In this document: positions 40,833-48,781 of the stretch, in pieces
Layout: each line of letters starts with the position of its first letter
Position numbering within the stretch: position 1 is the stretch's first letter
NCBI GenBank assembly: GCA_963698495.1
Contig: CAVORB010000013.1
Location: 62,001 to 126,000, forward strand
Length of the DNA: 64,000 nt
Direction: 5' to 3'
DNA from: CAVORB01 sp963698495
GTDB taxonomy: Bacteria > Pseudomonadota > Gammaproteobacteria > Chromatiales > Chromatiaceae
Made by a program: the position numbers and the translations under genes
Notes under the pieces: model-generated
Told to the model about the DNA's origin: nothing
Database searches by the model: none
The model's input: the letters and a program-made list of their open reading frames with translations, nothing else

Positions 40833-40978
40833 GCTGATCAAATGCCATCCTGGCATTGATCAGCTCGCAATTCGGGAGGCGCGACTCCCGAATCGCTCCA
40901 TTTTCAACGGCTTGCAGCCGTCGAAAATGCCGGACCATCCCTGGCCCAGACGGAAAACGCCATAAATCAGCGTTTTTC
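40833..40978. repeat. Three-hairpin repeat, copy C, with two extra hairpins
   Basis: Read on the minus strand, the three-hairpin plan recurs. Hairpin 1 (40899–40929) pairs CATTTTC with GAAAATG and ACGGC with GCCGT, with GCAAG in the loop. Hairpin 2 (40867–40896) is ATTCGGGAG against CTCCCGAAT around CGCG. Hairpin 3 (40833–40864) pairs GCTGATCAA with TTGATCAGC around AGGAT. Two more hairpins lie beside the dehydrogenase stop: GGCCAGGGATGGTCC (about 40932–40947) and GGAAAACGC…GCGTTTTTCC (40951–40978). Stems differ from copies A and B while the loop sequences agree. Confidence 0.6.
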
Positions 40979-41839
40979 CTAACGCGGCGCGATGGCCTCG
41001 TAAACGGCGGAGTAATCCTGCTCCCCATAGCCCTTTCCGATGGCGCGCAGGAAGGCCGCCTCCAGGCTGGTGACGAGGGCGATATCCAGGCCGGTGCCCT
41101 CGGCCACCTGGCGGAATAGCCGCACGTCCTTGAGCAGGTGCTTGAGCGGGAAGTTGGCGACACCGTATTCGTGGCTCAGATACTTGTCGAGCTTTTTGTC
41201 GAATGTCGGGGCATAGAGGGCGCTCGCGCGCAGCAGGTCCATGAACTGCTCGACCGCGATGCCCTCGGAGCGGACCAGACCGAGGCTGAGAGAGAAGGCA
41301 GCGGTGAGTCCGGCGATGAGCTGATTCATCGCCAACTTGAGCGCCGCGCCCTGCCCCACTTCCCCGATGAGCTGCGGGTCGCGGCCGAGGGAGCGGAGCA
41401 CCGGCAGACAGCGTTCGAAGAGATCCCGCTCCCCTCCCGCCATGACGATGAGCCGGCCCTCGCCCGCCTCCGGCAGGCTGCCGAGCACCGGCGCCTCCAG
41501 GTACCTGCCGCCAGCGGCCTCCACCCGGGCGGCGATGCCCCGGCTCTCGGCCGGCGCGATGGTGCCCATCTGCAGCACGGCCCGCCCGGCGAGACGCGCC
41601 GCCGCATCCGCTTCGAAAAGGGTGTCGGAAATGGCGGCGGCATCACCCAAGACCAGGACAACGACCTCCGCGGCCTCGATGGCGTCGCCTGACGTGGAGG
41701 CGATTGCCAGTCCCTGGTCCGCCAGTGGCCGCGCCTTTTCCGGGCTGCGGTTCCAGCCGGTGACCTCATGGTCCTCGCGCAGGAGCCGCAGCGCGATGGC
41801 CGACCCCATGAGCCCCAAACCCAGCACCGCGATCTTCAT
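40979..41839 (-). CDS. NAD(P)-dependent beta-hydroxyacid dehydrogenase (HIBADH/GarR family)
   Basis: A 286-residue oxidoreductase of the 3-hydroxyisobutyrate / tartronate semialdehyde / succinic semialdehyde reductase group. The N-terminal Rossmann motif is GLGLMGSAIA. The substrate loop YLEAPVLGSLPEAGEGRL is a variant of the usual DAPVSGG. The catalytic Lys is in AALKLAMNQLIAG (about residue 165), followed by the all-helical domain. The cofactor loop after beta-2 is NRSPEKA, which favours NADP. It is the last gene of hemB–aroE–this, with a twelve-base gap to aroE. The exact acid is unknown. Confidence 0.85.
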   Translation of the reverse strand: MKIAVLGLGLMGSAIALRLLREDHEVTGWNRSPEKARPLADQGLAIASTSGDAIEAAEVVVLVLGDAAAISDTLFEADAAARLAGRAVLQMGTIAPAESRGIAARVEAAGGRYLEAPVLGSLPEAGEGRLIVMAGGERDLFERCLPVLRSLGRDPQLIGEVGQGAALKLAMNQLIAGLTAAFSLSLGLVRSEGIAVEQFMDLLRASALYAPTFDKKLDKYLSHEYGVANFPLKHLLKDVRLFRQVAEGTGLDIALVTSLEAAFLRAIGKGYGEQDYSAVYEAIAPR

Positions 41840-41851
41840 GCCGCCTCCGTT

Positions 41852-42677
41852 TCAGACCGCCCCGCCGCGCAGGAGCGCGATCACGGGGGCGGTGGTGGGA
41901 CGCACCCCGCGCCACAGGAAAAAGGATTCCGCCGCCTGTTCGACCAGCATCCCCAGGCCGTCGAGAGCCTGTGCGGCACCGTGCTCCATGCCCCAACGGC
42001 GGAAGGCCGTCGGCGCGTCAGCGTAGAGCATGTCGTAGGTCCAGCCGCCGGGCGCGAGGCAGTCATCCGGGATATCGGGCACGCCGCCGGCCAGGCCGGC
42101 CGAGGTGCCGTTGACGATGAGGTCGAAACGCCGTCCGGCGAGCCCCTCCAGCCCGCAACCGCTGACCGGCCCGAGCGCGGCCGGTCGCGGCGGCGAGATC
42201 CAGCGCCTTCGCCGCGGTGCGGTTGGCGATGACGAGCGAGGCGAGCCCGGTCTCCAGCAGGGGACGCAGCACCCCGCGCGCGGCCCCACCGGCGCCGAGC
42301 AGCAGGACCTGCTTGCCGGCGAAGTCGAAGCCGTGGTTTCGGGCCAGGTCGCGCACCATCCCGACCCCGTCGGTGTTGTCCCCGCGCAGCCGTCCATCCG
42401 GCAGCAGGATCAGGGTGTTGACCGCCCCCGCGCTCTCGGCCCCGGGGCTGCGCTCGTCGGCCAGCCGCCAGGCCTGCTCCTTGAAGGGCACGGTGACGTT
42501 CAGCCCGCGGCCACCCGCGGCGAGAAAACGGCGCACGTCTCCGGGGAAATCGTCCAGACTCCCCAGGATGCGGCCGTAGTCCATGTCCTGGCCCGTCTCC
42601 CGGGCGAAGGCGGCGTGGATCAGGGGCGACTTGCTGTGCCCGATCGGGTTGCCGATGACCGCGTACTGATCGCTCAC
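41852..42677 (-). CDS. aroE: Shikimate dehydrogenase (frameshift at ~42184)
   Basis: The NADPH-dependent enzyme that reduces 3-dehydroshikimate in aromatic amino-acid synthesis, about 275 residues. The N-terminal part shows the substrate site GNPIGHSKSPLIH, the catalytic Lys in LNVTVPFKEQ and the Asp of GDNTDGVG. The NADP-binding motif is LLLGAGGAARG, and the C-terminal part has VNGTSAGL and DMLYADAPTAF. The frame changes near 42181–42188 in a GC-rich run; one extra base explains it. An aroE loss would make the cell auxotrophic, so sequence error is the simplest explanation. The start is ten bases after the hemB stop. Confidence 0.9.
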
Positions 42678-42687
42678 GCCCGTCGCA

Positions 42688-43701
42688 TCATTCGTTGAGC
42701 CAGCGGGCGGCCTCCTTGGCGTAGTAGGTGAGAATGCCGTCCGCGCCCGCCCGCCGGATGGACATCAGCGCCTCGAGCACCACCGCCCGCTCGTCGAGCC
42801 AGCCGTTCTGACCCGCCGCCTTGAGCATGGCGTACTCGCCGCTCACCTGGTAGACGAAGGTCGGGGCGCCGAAGCGCTGCTTGACCCGGTAGACGATGTC
42901 GAGATAGGGCATGCCGGGCTTCACCATGACCATGTCCGCGCCTTCCTGGAGATCGAGCGCCACCTCGTGCATCGCCTCGTCGCTGTTTGCCGGGTCCATC
43001 TGGTAGCTGTACTTGTTGCCGCCGCCGAGGTTGGCCGCGGAGCCGACGGCGTCGCGGAAGGGGCCGTAGAAACTGGAGGCGTACTTGGCCGAATAGGCCA
43101 GGATGCGCGTATGGATGTGGCCGGACTGCTCCAGCGCCGCGCGGATGGAGCCGATGCGCCCGTCCATCATGTCCGAGGGGGCCACCACGTCCGCCCCCGC
43201 CTCCGCGTGGGACAAGGCCTGGCGCGTCAGCACCTCCACCGTCTCGTCGTTCATGACGTAGCCGGTGTCATCGATCAGCCCGTCCTGACCGTGGGTGGTG
43301 AAGGGATCGAGGGCGACGTCGGTGATGACGCCGAGCTCGGGCAGCGCGTCCTTGAGGGCACGCACCGCCCGCTGGGCGAGCCCATCCGGGTTGTAGGCCT
43401 CGCGCGCGTCCTCGGACTTGGCCGGCGGCGGCGTGACCGGGAACAGGGCCATGGCCGGAACTCCCAGCGCGTGGATCTCTCGCGCCTCTTCAACCAGGAG
43501 GTCGATGCTCTTGCGCTCCACGCCGGGCATGGAGGGCACCGGCTCCCGCTGGCCGGAGCCCTCGATCACGAAGACGGGGTAGATGAGGTCCTCCGGCGCA
43601 AGGCGGGTCTCGCGCATCAAACGGCGGGAGAAGTCGTCGCGGCGCATGCGGCGCATGCGGGTCAGAGGAAAGCCGGTACGGGAAGAGCTCTTGACGGTCA
43701 T
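42688..43701 (-). CDS. hemB: Delta-aminolevulinic acid dehydratase (porphobilinogen synthase)
   Basis: A 337-residue haem-pathway enzyme that condenses two 5-aminolevulinates. Schiff-base lysines are in AYSAKYASSFYGPFR and MVMVKPGMPYLDI. The metal loop reads VALDPFTTHGQDGLI, with Asp and no Cys, so this is the Mg-dependent, cysteine-free type found for example in Pseudomonas rather than the zinc type of E. coli. ATG 43701 is used; a TTG five codons upstream is also in frame. First gene of the hemB–aroE–dehydrogenase operon. Confidence 0.95.
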   Translation of the reverse strand: MTVKSSSRTGFPLTRMRRMRRDDFSRRLMRETRLAPEDLIYPVFVIEGSGQREPVPSMPGVERKSIDLLVEEAREIHALGVPAMALFPVTPPPAKSEDAREAYNPDGLAQRAVRALKDALPELGVITDVALDPFTTHGQDGLIDDTGYVMNDETVEVLTRQALSHAEAGADVVAPSDMMDGRIGSIRAALEQSGHIHTRILAYSAKYASSFYGPFRDAVGSAANLGGGNKYSYQMDPANSDEAMHEVALDLQEGADMVMVKPGMPYLDIVYRVKQRFGAPTFVYQVSGEYAMLKAAGQNGWLDERAVVLEALMSIRRAGADGILTYYAKEAARWLNE

Positions 43702-43912
43702 GGTGCTGGCTACCAAAAGGAGCGCGCCGGGGGCGCACCCGGGTCGACTGGGAAGGCATGGCTAACCGCCCGAAGCGGCGAGTTCTCTAAACATAACCCA
43801 GCTGCCGGTCGGCCTCAAAACAAAGGCCATGCGTCGCCAATGCTCCGCGCTTTCTGGACCATGCCGGAGGCTGCTAGAATCACCCGTAATTCAGCGAATC
43901 CTGATTTTCCGC

Positions 43913-44296
43913 ATGTTCCAGATCAAGCACCCCAACCCCCACATTTTCGACGTCGACCAGGAGCGCTTCGAGGCCGAGGTCGTCGACGCCTCCCGCGACG
44001 AACCCATCATGGTGGACTTCTGGGCCGACTGGTGCGCCCCCTGCCATGCCCTCGCCCCGCACCTGGAACGTGTCATCAACGAGCTCGGTGGCTCGGTTCG
44101 CCTGGCCAAGGTGGAGGTGGACGAGGGCGACAACATGAAGCTCGCCGGCCATTACCGGCTGCGCGGCTTCCCCACCGTGATCCTGTTCCAGCACGGGGAA
44201 GAGCGCGGACGTTTCAGCGGCTCGCGCTCCTCGCACCAGGTTCGGGACTGGATTCACGAGCATCTGGACACCAAGGCGATGGCGGCCGGTGCCTGA
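43913..44296 (+). CDS. Thioredoxin
   Basis: A 127-residue thioredoxin-fold protein with the classical active site WCAPC (VDFWADWCAPCHALAP) and the cis-Pro loop GFPTVILF. It lacks a signal peptide, so it should be a cytoplasmic dithiol reductant. The ATG at 43913 gives MFQIKHPNPHIFDVD, a somewhat longer N-terminus than E. coli TrxA. The next gene begins within its last codons. It may be a second thioredoxin rather than the main TrxA, since it is not next to rho. Confidence 0.92.
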   Translation: MFQIKHPNPHIFDVDQERFEAEVVDASRDEPIMVDFWADWCAPCHALAPHLERVINELGGSVRLAKVEVDEGDNMKLAGHYRLRGFPTVILFQHGEERGRFSGSRSSHQVRDWIHEHLDTKAMAAGA

Positions 44297-44957
44297 AGCG
44301 CCGCGCAAGCTGGTCCACGCCACGGTGCCCGCGCGCCCGCTCTTCCTGGCGCTGCTCGCACTCGCCGTTCTGCTGTGGGGCTTCGAATCGAAGGCCGCGG
44401 GCGAATCGCTGAGCGGACCCCAGCAGGTCGTGCAGCGGGTCTCAGACGGAGTGCGCGATGTCCTGCGCAAGGACCGCCGTCTGCTGGAGACGGACCCGGC
44501 CTTCGTGCACCGCCTGGTCGACGAGCTGTTGCTGCCGAACGTGGACTTCCAACGGGTCTGCTCCGTCGTGCTCGGCCCGGTGTGGAAAGAGGCGAGCCAG
44601 GCCCAGCGCGATGCCTTCGGCGCCGAGTTCAAGTCGCTGCTCATCAACACCTACGCGATGGCGGTCAACGAGCTCAGCGAGTGGGAGATCCGCTATCTGC
44701 CCCTACGGCTGCAGCCGGGAGAGACCGAGACGGTCGTCCGCACCCGGGTGCTTTATCCCGGCGGCGACCCGATCGACGTGGATTACCGCATGTACAAGAA
44801 GGGCGACCGCTGGCTCGCCTATGACGTCGCCGTCGCCGGGGTCAGTCTGCTCGCCAATTACCGTTCCACCTTCGTACGCATGGCCCGGCAGAAGGGCATC
44901 GACGGGCTCATCGCCGACCTGGCGGCGCGCAATGCGATGCGCGCTTCTGCGCGCTAG
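44289..44957 (+). CDS. MlaC/Ttg2D family phospholipid-binding protein
   Basis: A 222-residue protein with an N-terminal hydrophobic segment (about 17–37), probably a signal peptide or anchor, and an MlaC fold: VLRKDRRLLETDPAFVHRLVDELLLPNVDF, WKEASQAQRDAFGAEFKSLLINTYA, and YRMYKKGDRWLAYDVAVAGVSLLANYRSTF. MlaC carries phospholipids between outer and inner membranes. Here it is an orphan, with no MlaE, D, F or B beside it, and is instead translationally coupled to thioredoxin (eight-base overlap). GTG start. Confidence 0.88.
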   Translation: MPEAPRKLVHATVPARPLFLALLALAVLLWGFESKAAGESLSGPQQVVQRVSDGVRDVLRKDRRLLETDPAFVHRLVDELLLPNVDFQRVCSVVLGPVWKEASQAQRDAFGAEFKSLLINTYAMAVNELSEWEIRYLPLRLQPGETETVVRTRVLYPGGDPIDVDYRMYKKGDRWLAYDVAVAGVSLLANYRSTFVRMARQKGIDGLIADLAARNAMRASAR

Positions 44958-44984
44958 GCTTCTCGGGTCCAGCCCGATCGAGCC

Positions 44985-45905
44985 TCACCGCTCCGGCAGC
45001 CAGTCCCGCGGCTGCAGGAACCGCTCGTACAGCTCGGCCTCCGCCGAACCGGCCTCCGGATGCCAGTCGTAGCGCCAGCTCACCTCCGGCGGCAGGGACA
45101 TCAGGATCGACTCGGTGCGCCCGCCGGACTGGAGTCCGAACAGGGTCCCGCGGTCGTAGACCAGATTGAACTCGACGTAACGACCCCGCCGGTATTTCTG
45201 AAAGGAGCGTTCGCGCTCCCCGTGCGGCGTTACCTTGCGCCGCTGCACGACCGGCAGGTAGGCGGGGAGGTAATGGTCCCCGACGCTGCGCATGAAGGCG
45301 AAGCTGCGCACAAATCCCCACTCGTTGAGGTCGTCGAAGAAGAGCCCGCCGACGCCGCGCGGCTCGCTGCGGTGCTTGAGGTAGAAGTACTCGTCGCACC
45401 AGCGCTTGAAGCGCGGGTAGACATCCTCCCCGAACGGCAGACAGGCCGTCCGGGCAGTGCGGTGCCAGTGGATCACGTCTTCCTCGAATCCGTAATAGGG
45501 CGTGAGGTCGAAGCCGCCGCCGAACCACCAGACAGGCTCGGCGCCCTCCTTCTCGGCGATGAAGAAGCGGACGTTGGCATGCGACGTGGGCACATAGGGG
45601 TTACGCGGATGCATCACCAGGGACACGCCCATGGCCTGGAAGCCGCGCCCGGCGAGCTCGGGCCGGTTCGCCGTGGCCGACGGCGGCAGACGCTCGCCGA
45701 AGACATGGGAGAAGTTGATCCCACCCTGCTCGAAGACCGCACCCTGCTGCATCACCCGGGTGCGGCCGCCCCCGCCGCCGGGACGCTCCCAGGCGTCCTC
45801 GCGAAAGCGCGCGCTCCCGTCCTCGGTCTCGAAGGCCGCGCAGATGCGGTCCTGAAGATCCAGCAGGTAGTGCTTGACGGCCTCGGCGTCGGGTCGATCG
45901 CTCAC
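44985..45905 (-). CDS. hemF: Oxygen-dependent coproporphyrinogen III oxidase
   Basis: A 306-residue aerobic haem-pathway enzyme that decarboxylates coproporphyrinogen III to protoporphyrinogen IX. Strong family segments: GGGGGRTRVMQQGAVFEQGG, NPYVPTSHANVRFF, WWFGGGFDLTPYYGFEED, GGLFFDDL and GRYVEFNLVYDRGTLFGLQSGGRTESILMSLPP (a conserved C-terminal block). The start is the GTG at 45905, which follows an excellent Shine-Dalgarno GAGGAGG; an ATG at 45962 is in frame but has no such site. It indicates oxygen use. Convergent with the MlaC-like gene, 27 bases apart. Confidence 0.96.
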   Translation of the reverse strand: MSDRPDAEAVKHYLLDLQDRICAAFETEDGSARFREDAWERPGGGGGRTRVMQQGAVFEQGGINFSHVFGERLPPSATANRPELAGRGFQAMGVSLVMHPRNPYVPTSHANVRFFIAEKEGAEPVWWFGGGFDLTPYYGFEEDVIHWHRTARTACLPFGEDVYPRFKRWCDEYFYLKHRSEPRGVGGLFFDDLNEWGFVRSFAFMRSVGDHYLPAYLPVVQRRKVTPHGERERSFQKYRRGRYVEFNLVYDRGTLFGLQSGGRTESILMSLPPEVSWRYDWHPEAGSAEAELYERFLQPRDWLPER

Positions 45906-46016
45906 GCGCTTTCCTCCTCGGGTGCTTGGTTGCTTCGTTTCACCGACGATTTGGCGAGCCAATAGCCGGGGCGGTCATCTTACGCGAACGCGTGAGACGA
46001 GGACTCGCCTCGGCGC

Positions 46017-46361
46017 CTAGGAAACGGCCTCCGTCGGGAACAGATGCACCGCCAGCCAGAGGCAACGCGGCTGGGGGCAAGCGGCGATCAGCCGGTGGGG
46101 CGTGTGGGCCGGAAGAAAATGCCAGTCACCCGCTGCCAGCTCCGTCACCTCGCCCGCGACCTCCAGGGTCGCCCGCCCCTCGAGCAGGATCACCCACTCG
46201 TCCTGTTCCTGGTCGTAGAGGACAGGCTCGGGGGAATCCGAGCTGACGATACGCTCGATCACCAGGTTGCGGTGGCGCAGGAGCTCCGCGAAGGACTCGC
46301 CCGTGGCCGGGGCAGGCAGATCGGCAAGCAGGTTGCCCCTGAGGGACTTCGCGGTGTGCAT
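46017..46361 (-). CDS. Cupin domain protein
   Basis: A 114-residue single-domain cupin. The two cupin motifs are degenerate: a central EWVILLEGRATLEVAGE and a second motif GDWHFLPAHTPHRLIAA with one or two His. Similar small cupins are annotated as phosphoribosylaminoimidazole-like or phosphomannose-isomerase-like proteins, but no reaction can be named. It lies between rpsT (with a terminator between) and hemF on the same strand. Confidence 0.75.
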   Translation of the reverse strand: MHTAKSLRGNLLADLPAPATGESFAELLRHRNLVIERIVSSDSPEPVLYDQEQDEWVILLEGRATLEVAGEVTELAAGDWHFLPAHTPHRLIAACPQPRCLWLAVHLFPTEAVS

Positions 46362-46377
46362 GGGTAATTCGAGGGCA

Positions 46378-46402
46378 AGAAAAAACCGGCGCGGGGCCGG
46401 TT
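46378..46402 (-). terminator. Rho-independent terminator of rpsT
   Basis: On the minus strand AACCGGC pairs with GCCGGTT around a five-base loop and is followed by TTTTTTCTT, 27 bases past the rpsT stop. Confidence 0.85.
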
Positions 46403-46428
46403 CTTTCGGGAAGACCGCGGGACGGGCC

Positions 46429-46692
46429 TCAGGCCATGGCCTTGATGTGGGCGTTCAGCCGACTCTTGTGGCGCGCGGCCTTATTGGCATGGATCAGACC
46501 CTTATTGGCGGCGCTGTCGATGACCGGCACCATCTTCTTGTATGCCTCGACGGCCCCCTCCTTGTCGCCCGCCTCGATCAGCTTGACCACCTTCTTGAGA
46601 TAGGTCCGCATTGTGCTGCGGCGAGAGGCGTTGCGCAGGCGATGATTCTCGGCCTGACGGGCGCGCTTGAGGGCTTGGGCGGAATTGGCCAA
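46429..46692 (-). CDS. rpsT: 30S ribosomal protein S20
   Basis: An 87-residue basic helical protein of the small ribosomal subunit (MANSAQALKRARQAENHRLRN…). The start codon is TTG at 46692, six bases after an AGGAG Shine-Dalgarno. A UUG start is also the known E. coli arrangement and underlies autoregulation of S20 translation there, which makes the start choice firm. It has its own promoter and terminator and is monocistronic. Confidence 0.96.
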   Translation of the reverse strand: MANSAQALKRARQAENHRLRNASRRSTMRTYLKKVVKLIEAGDKEGAVEAYKKMVPVIDSAANKGLIHANKAARHKSRLNAHIKAMA

Positions 46693-46741
46693 AGTCGTCT
46701 CCTGAAACCGTTGGATCTGCTGCTCAAACTAAAGACCGCGC

Positions 46742-46770
46742 ATTGTGATGAAACGGCTCCCGGTTGTCAA
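46742..46770 (-). promoter_or_regulatory. rpsT promoter (-35/-10)
   Basis: On the minus strand a perfect -35 TTGACA (46770–46765), a 17-base spacer and a -10 CACAAT (46747–46742), about 50 bases before the TTG start of rpsT. Confidence 0.65.
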
Positions 46771-46893
46771 CACGAGCCCGGCTGGAGACATTTGCGCTCT
46801 GGGGTTATTCGCGGGCACCTCGGCGCGGCGCGGTACCGCACCCCGGCACGATACCCAGGCGTTTTGCGCAAGAATCAGAGCGAGTCGTGCCAT

Positions 46894-46932
46894 GGCGCCG
46901 TGTTATTGAGAATGACTCGCAATAACGGCGCC
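46894..46932. promoter_or_regulatory. Fur-like 19-bp palindrome in a larger inverted repeat
   Basis: ATTGAGAATGACTCGCAAT (46905–46923) is a 19-bp dyad with the spacing and GAATGA core of ferric-uptake-regulator boxes. It is extended on both sides by complementary GGCGCCG (46894–46900) and CGGCGCC (46926–46932). The nearest plus-strand gene is the di-haem peroxidase at 48782, now separated from it by an IS element; rpsT on the other side has its own promoter 135 bp away. Confidence 0.5.
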
Positions 46933-46980
46933 GCGCGGACACAGCCGAACCTCAGGCGATGCGTACCTGCTGGACTTGAA

Positions 46981-48680
46981 GGCCCTGTGGCGGGATTATC
47001 CGGTCGCGGGGAGAGGGATGGGCTGAACCAGCGAGCGCATCTGCCCGATGCGCCCTTGCCTGACGTGTCCCAAGGCCATCGCCATCATGACCGCCAAGGC
47101 CAAGCCGACGCGTGTTTGCATTTTCGCCAAGCCGCGGATGAAGTGCCGCTCGAAGCCGAAGCTGTTGTCGATGCGGTTGTTGATCCGCTCCAGGGCGCTG
47201 CGCCGGTTGTAACCGCGCTGCCAACTTGGGCTGCCATGCGGGGTCGGCACGAATATGCGCCGGTCATGGTCGTCGAGACGGATGCGCACGATGCGCCCGT
47301 AGTCGCCCGGATCGACGCCGCCGGCTTGGTGGCACTGCGTGCGCCCCTCGCAGTCCAACCCGTAGGCGGCGGCCGGGCAACGGTACTTGAGCGTATTGCG
47401 ATCGGATTCGAAGCCGTGGAAGGCGAGATTGCGCTGCTCGCCGGTGTGCGGGCAGATGCAGTGAACGCTGCCTTTTTCGGTGTGGACGATGGTATCGGCC
47501 CGCTCGGGATACAGGGGACGGGTGATGGGCTTGGACGGGTTGTAGTCGGGGTGCTGCTTTTCCTCGCGCCACAGCTCGCGGGTGTCGATGAGGGGGCGGA
47601 TGGCGTAGTCATCCCACAGCAGGGCCTTGGTCTGGGCGCTATCGAGTCCGCGATCGGCACTGAAGTCGCGGCAACGCTCGGCCAGCTCGGGGTCCTGCTC
47701 GAAGGTCTCTGCGATCATGTCCCGCAGCTCGAGCTGCTCGGCGGCGGATGCCGGGGTGAGGTGCACGGCCACGGGGATTTCATACTGGGTATCGGCGATC
47801 AGATGGAGGCCGTAACCGAACCAGCTTTTGACCTTCCTGCACTGCTTGCCGGTGCGGGCATCGACCCCATTGATCTCGTGCTTGCCCCAGTCGGCGTCCG
47901 GGTCGGAGGTCTCGCCTTTAGCACGATTGATTCTTCCGGTGCTGTGACTCTCGATGGCCTTGCCGTCGTAACCGAGGTGGCAGCCGAAATCGGGCAACGC
48001 CTCCATCAGTTGCCGGCGCAGGGTCGCGATCATCCCCGTTACCAGCCCCAGCGTCTCTTCCAGCTCGATGACGTTGGACAGAAAGCGCGAGAAGTTCCAG
48101 CTTCCCGGAATCACCGCAACGGCCTCCCGCGCCGCTTCATGCTCCACGCGCATAGGTCCCGTCAGCGCGTCTCTCACCATGCGCGACAGCGGCTTTCTCT
48201 GCATCGGCAACGGCGCGAAGCCGCAGTCCTCGCGCAACCCCGGGTTGCGCCCCAGCTCGCGAATCAGCGACTCGACGCTCGGGTGCTGAAACACCACCCC
48301 GGCCAGCAATGCGTTCCACATCGCGGCGACCGGATAGTCGTCGCGCCCCTGCCCGCGCATCACTTCCAGGTATTGCACCACCTGCTCGTCCGGGAGATGA
48401 TCCCGCACCAAGTGGAAGCGATCCAGATCGCTGCAGGCTTCGACATCCCGCCAGGTAAATAAACTCGCTTCAACGGCCGCCATGGGGTCCTCCTGAAAGG
48501 GATCGTCTCGACAACGATATGATCCCTTGGCGGCCACCCTTTTGCACGAGCGCGTGCGCCTCTTGGGGTGAATTTCTGCCCGCTGACTTATCGCGCGCTC
48601 GTAACTCACTGATCTTTCCTTCCCCCTTGGGGTAAACGAAAGGTTGCCCTCGTTGGGCGACCCGTTAATTCAGGGGCTTA
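46981..48680 (-). mobile_element. Insertion sequence with a 495-residue DDE transposase
   Basis: An IS of about 1.7 kb carrying a single intact transposase gene. Possible imperfect ends are GGCCCTG (46981, reading inward) and, on the other strand, AGCCCCTG (ending about 48679), each followed within about 20 bases by GGTCGC. The ends and target duplication are tentative because the match is weak. Confidence 0.6.
46996..48483 (-). CDS. IS transposase (DUF772 plus DDE domain, IS1182/ISNCY-like)
   Basis: A 495-residue transposase. The N-terminal domain (about 10–120) is of the DUF772 type (FHLVRDHLPDEQVVQYLEVMR, HPSVESLIRELG). The DDE catalytic core has Asp in LGYDGKAIES, Asp in FSADRGLDS and Glu in RSALERINNR. 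A Cys/His group (CICPHTGEQ, CPAAAYGLDCEG, CHQ) resembles the zinc-like insert of this group. ATG 48483 follows AGGAGG. The frame is intact, so the element may be active. Family assignment is by overall form only. Confidence 0.85.
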   Translation of the reverse strand: MAAVEASLFTWRDVEACSDLDRFHLVRDHLPDEQVVQYLEVMRGQGRDDYPVAAMWNALLAGVVFQHPSVESLIRELGRNPGLREDCGFAPLPMQRKPLSRMVRDALTGPMRVEHEAAREAVAVIPGSWNFSRFLSNVIELEETLGLVTGMIATLRRQLMEALPDFGCHLGYDGKAIESHSTGRINRAKGETSDPDADWGKHEINGVDARTGKQCRKVKSWFGYGLHLIADTQYEIPVAVHLTPASAAEQLELRDMIAETFEQDPELAERCRDFSADRGLDSAQTKALLWDDYAIRPLIDTRELWREEKQHPDYNPSKPITRPLYPERADTIVHTEKGSVHCICPHTGEQRNLAFHGFESDRNTLKYRCPAAAYGLDCEGRTQCHQAGGVDPGDYGRIVRIRLDDHDRRIFVPTPHGSPSWQRGYNRRSALERINNRIDNSFGFERHFIRGLAKMQTRVGLALAVMMAMALGHVRQGRIGQMRSLVQPIPLPATG

Positions 48681-48781
48681 CGGACAGCGCTATCGGCTGG
48701 TCGCAACTGGTCCGTTACGAGTAACCTATCGTGCCACGGACCACTCCCGCAGCGTCAATCGGCACACGAAAGGAGCAGCCC

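Noticed and set aside
46267..48462. A 731-codon plus-strand frame over rpsT and the IS transposase.
   Set aside because: Antisense shadow of well-recognised genes.
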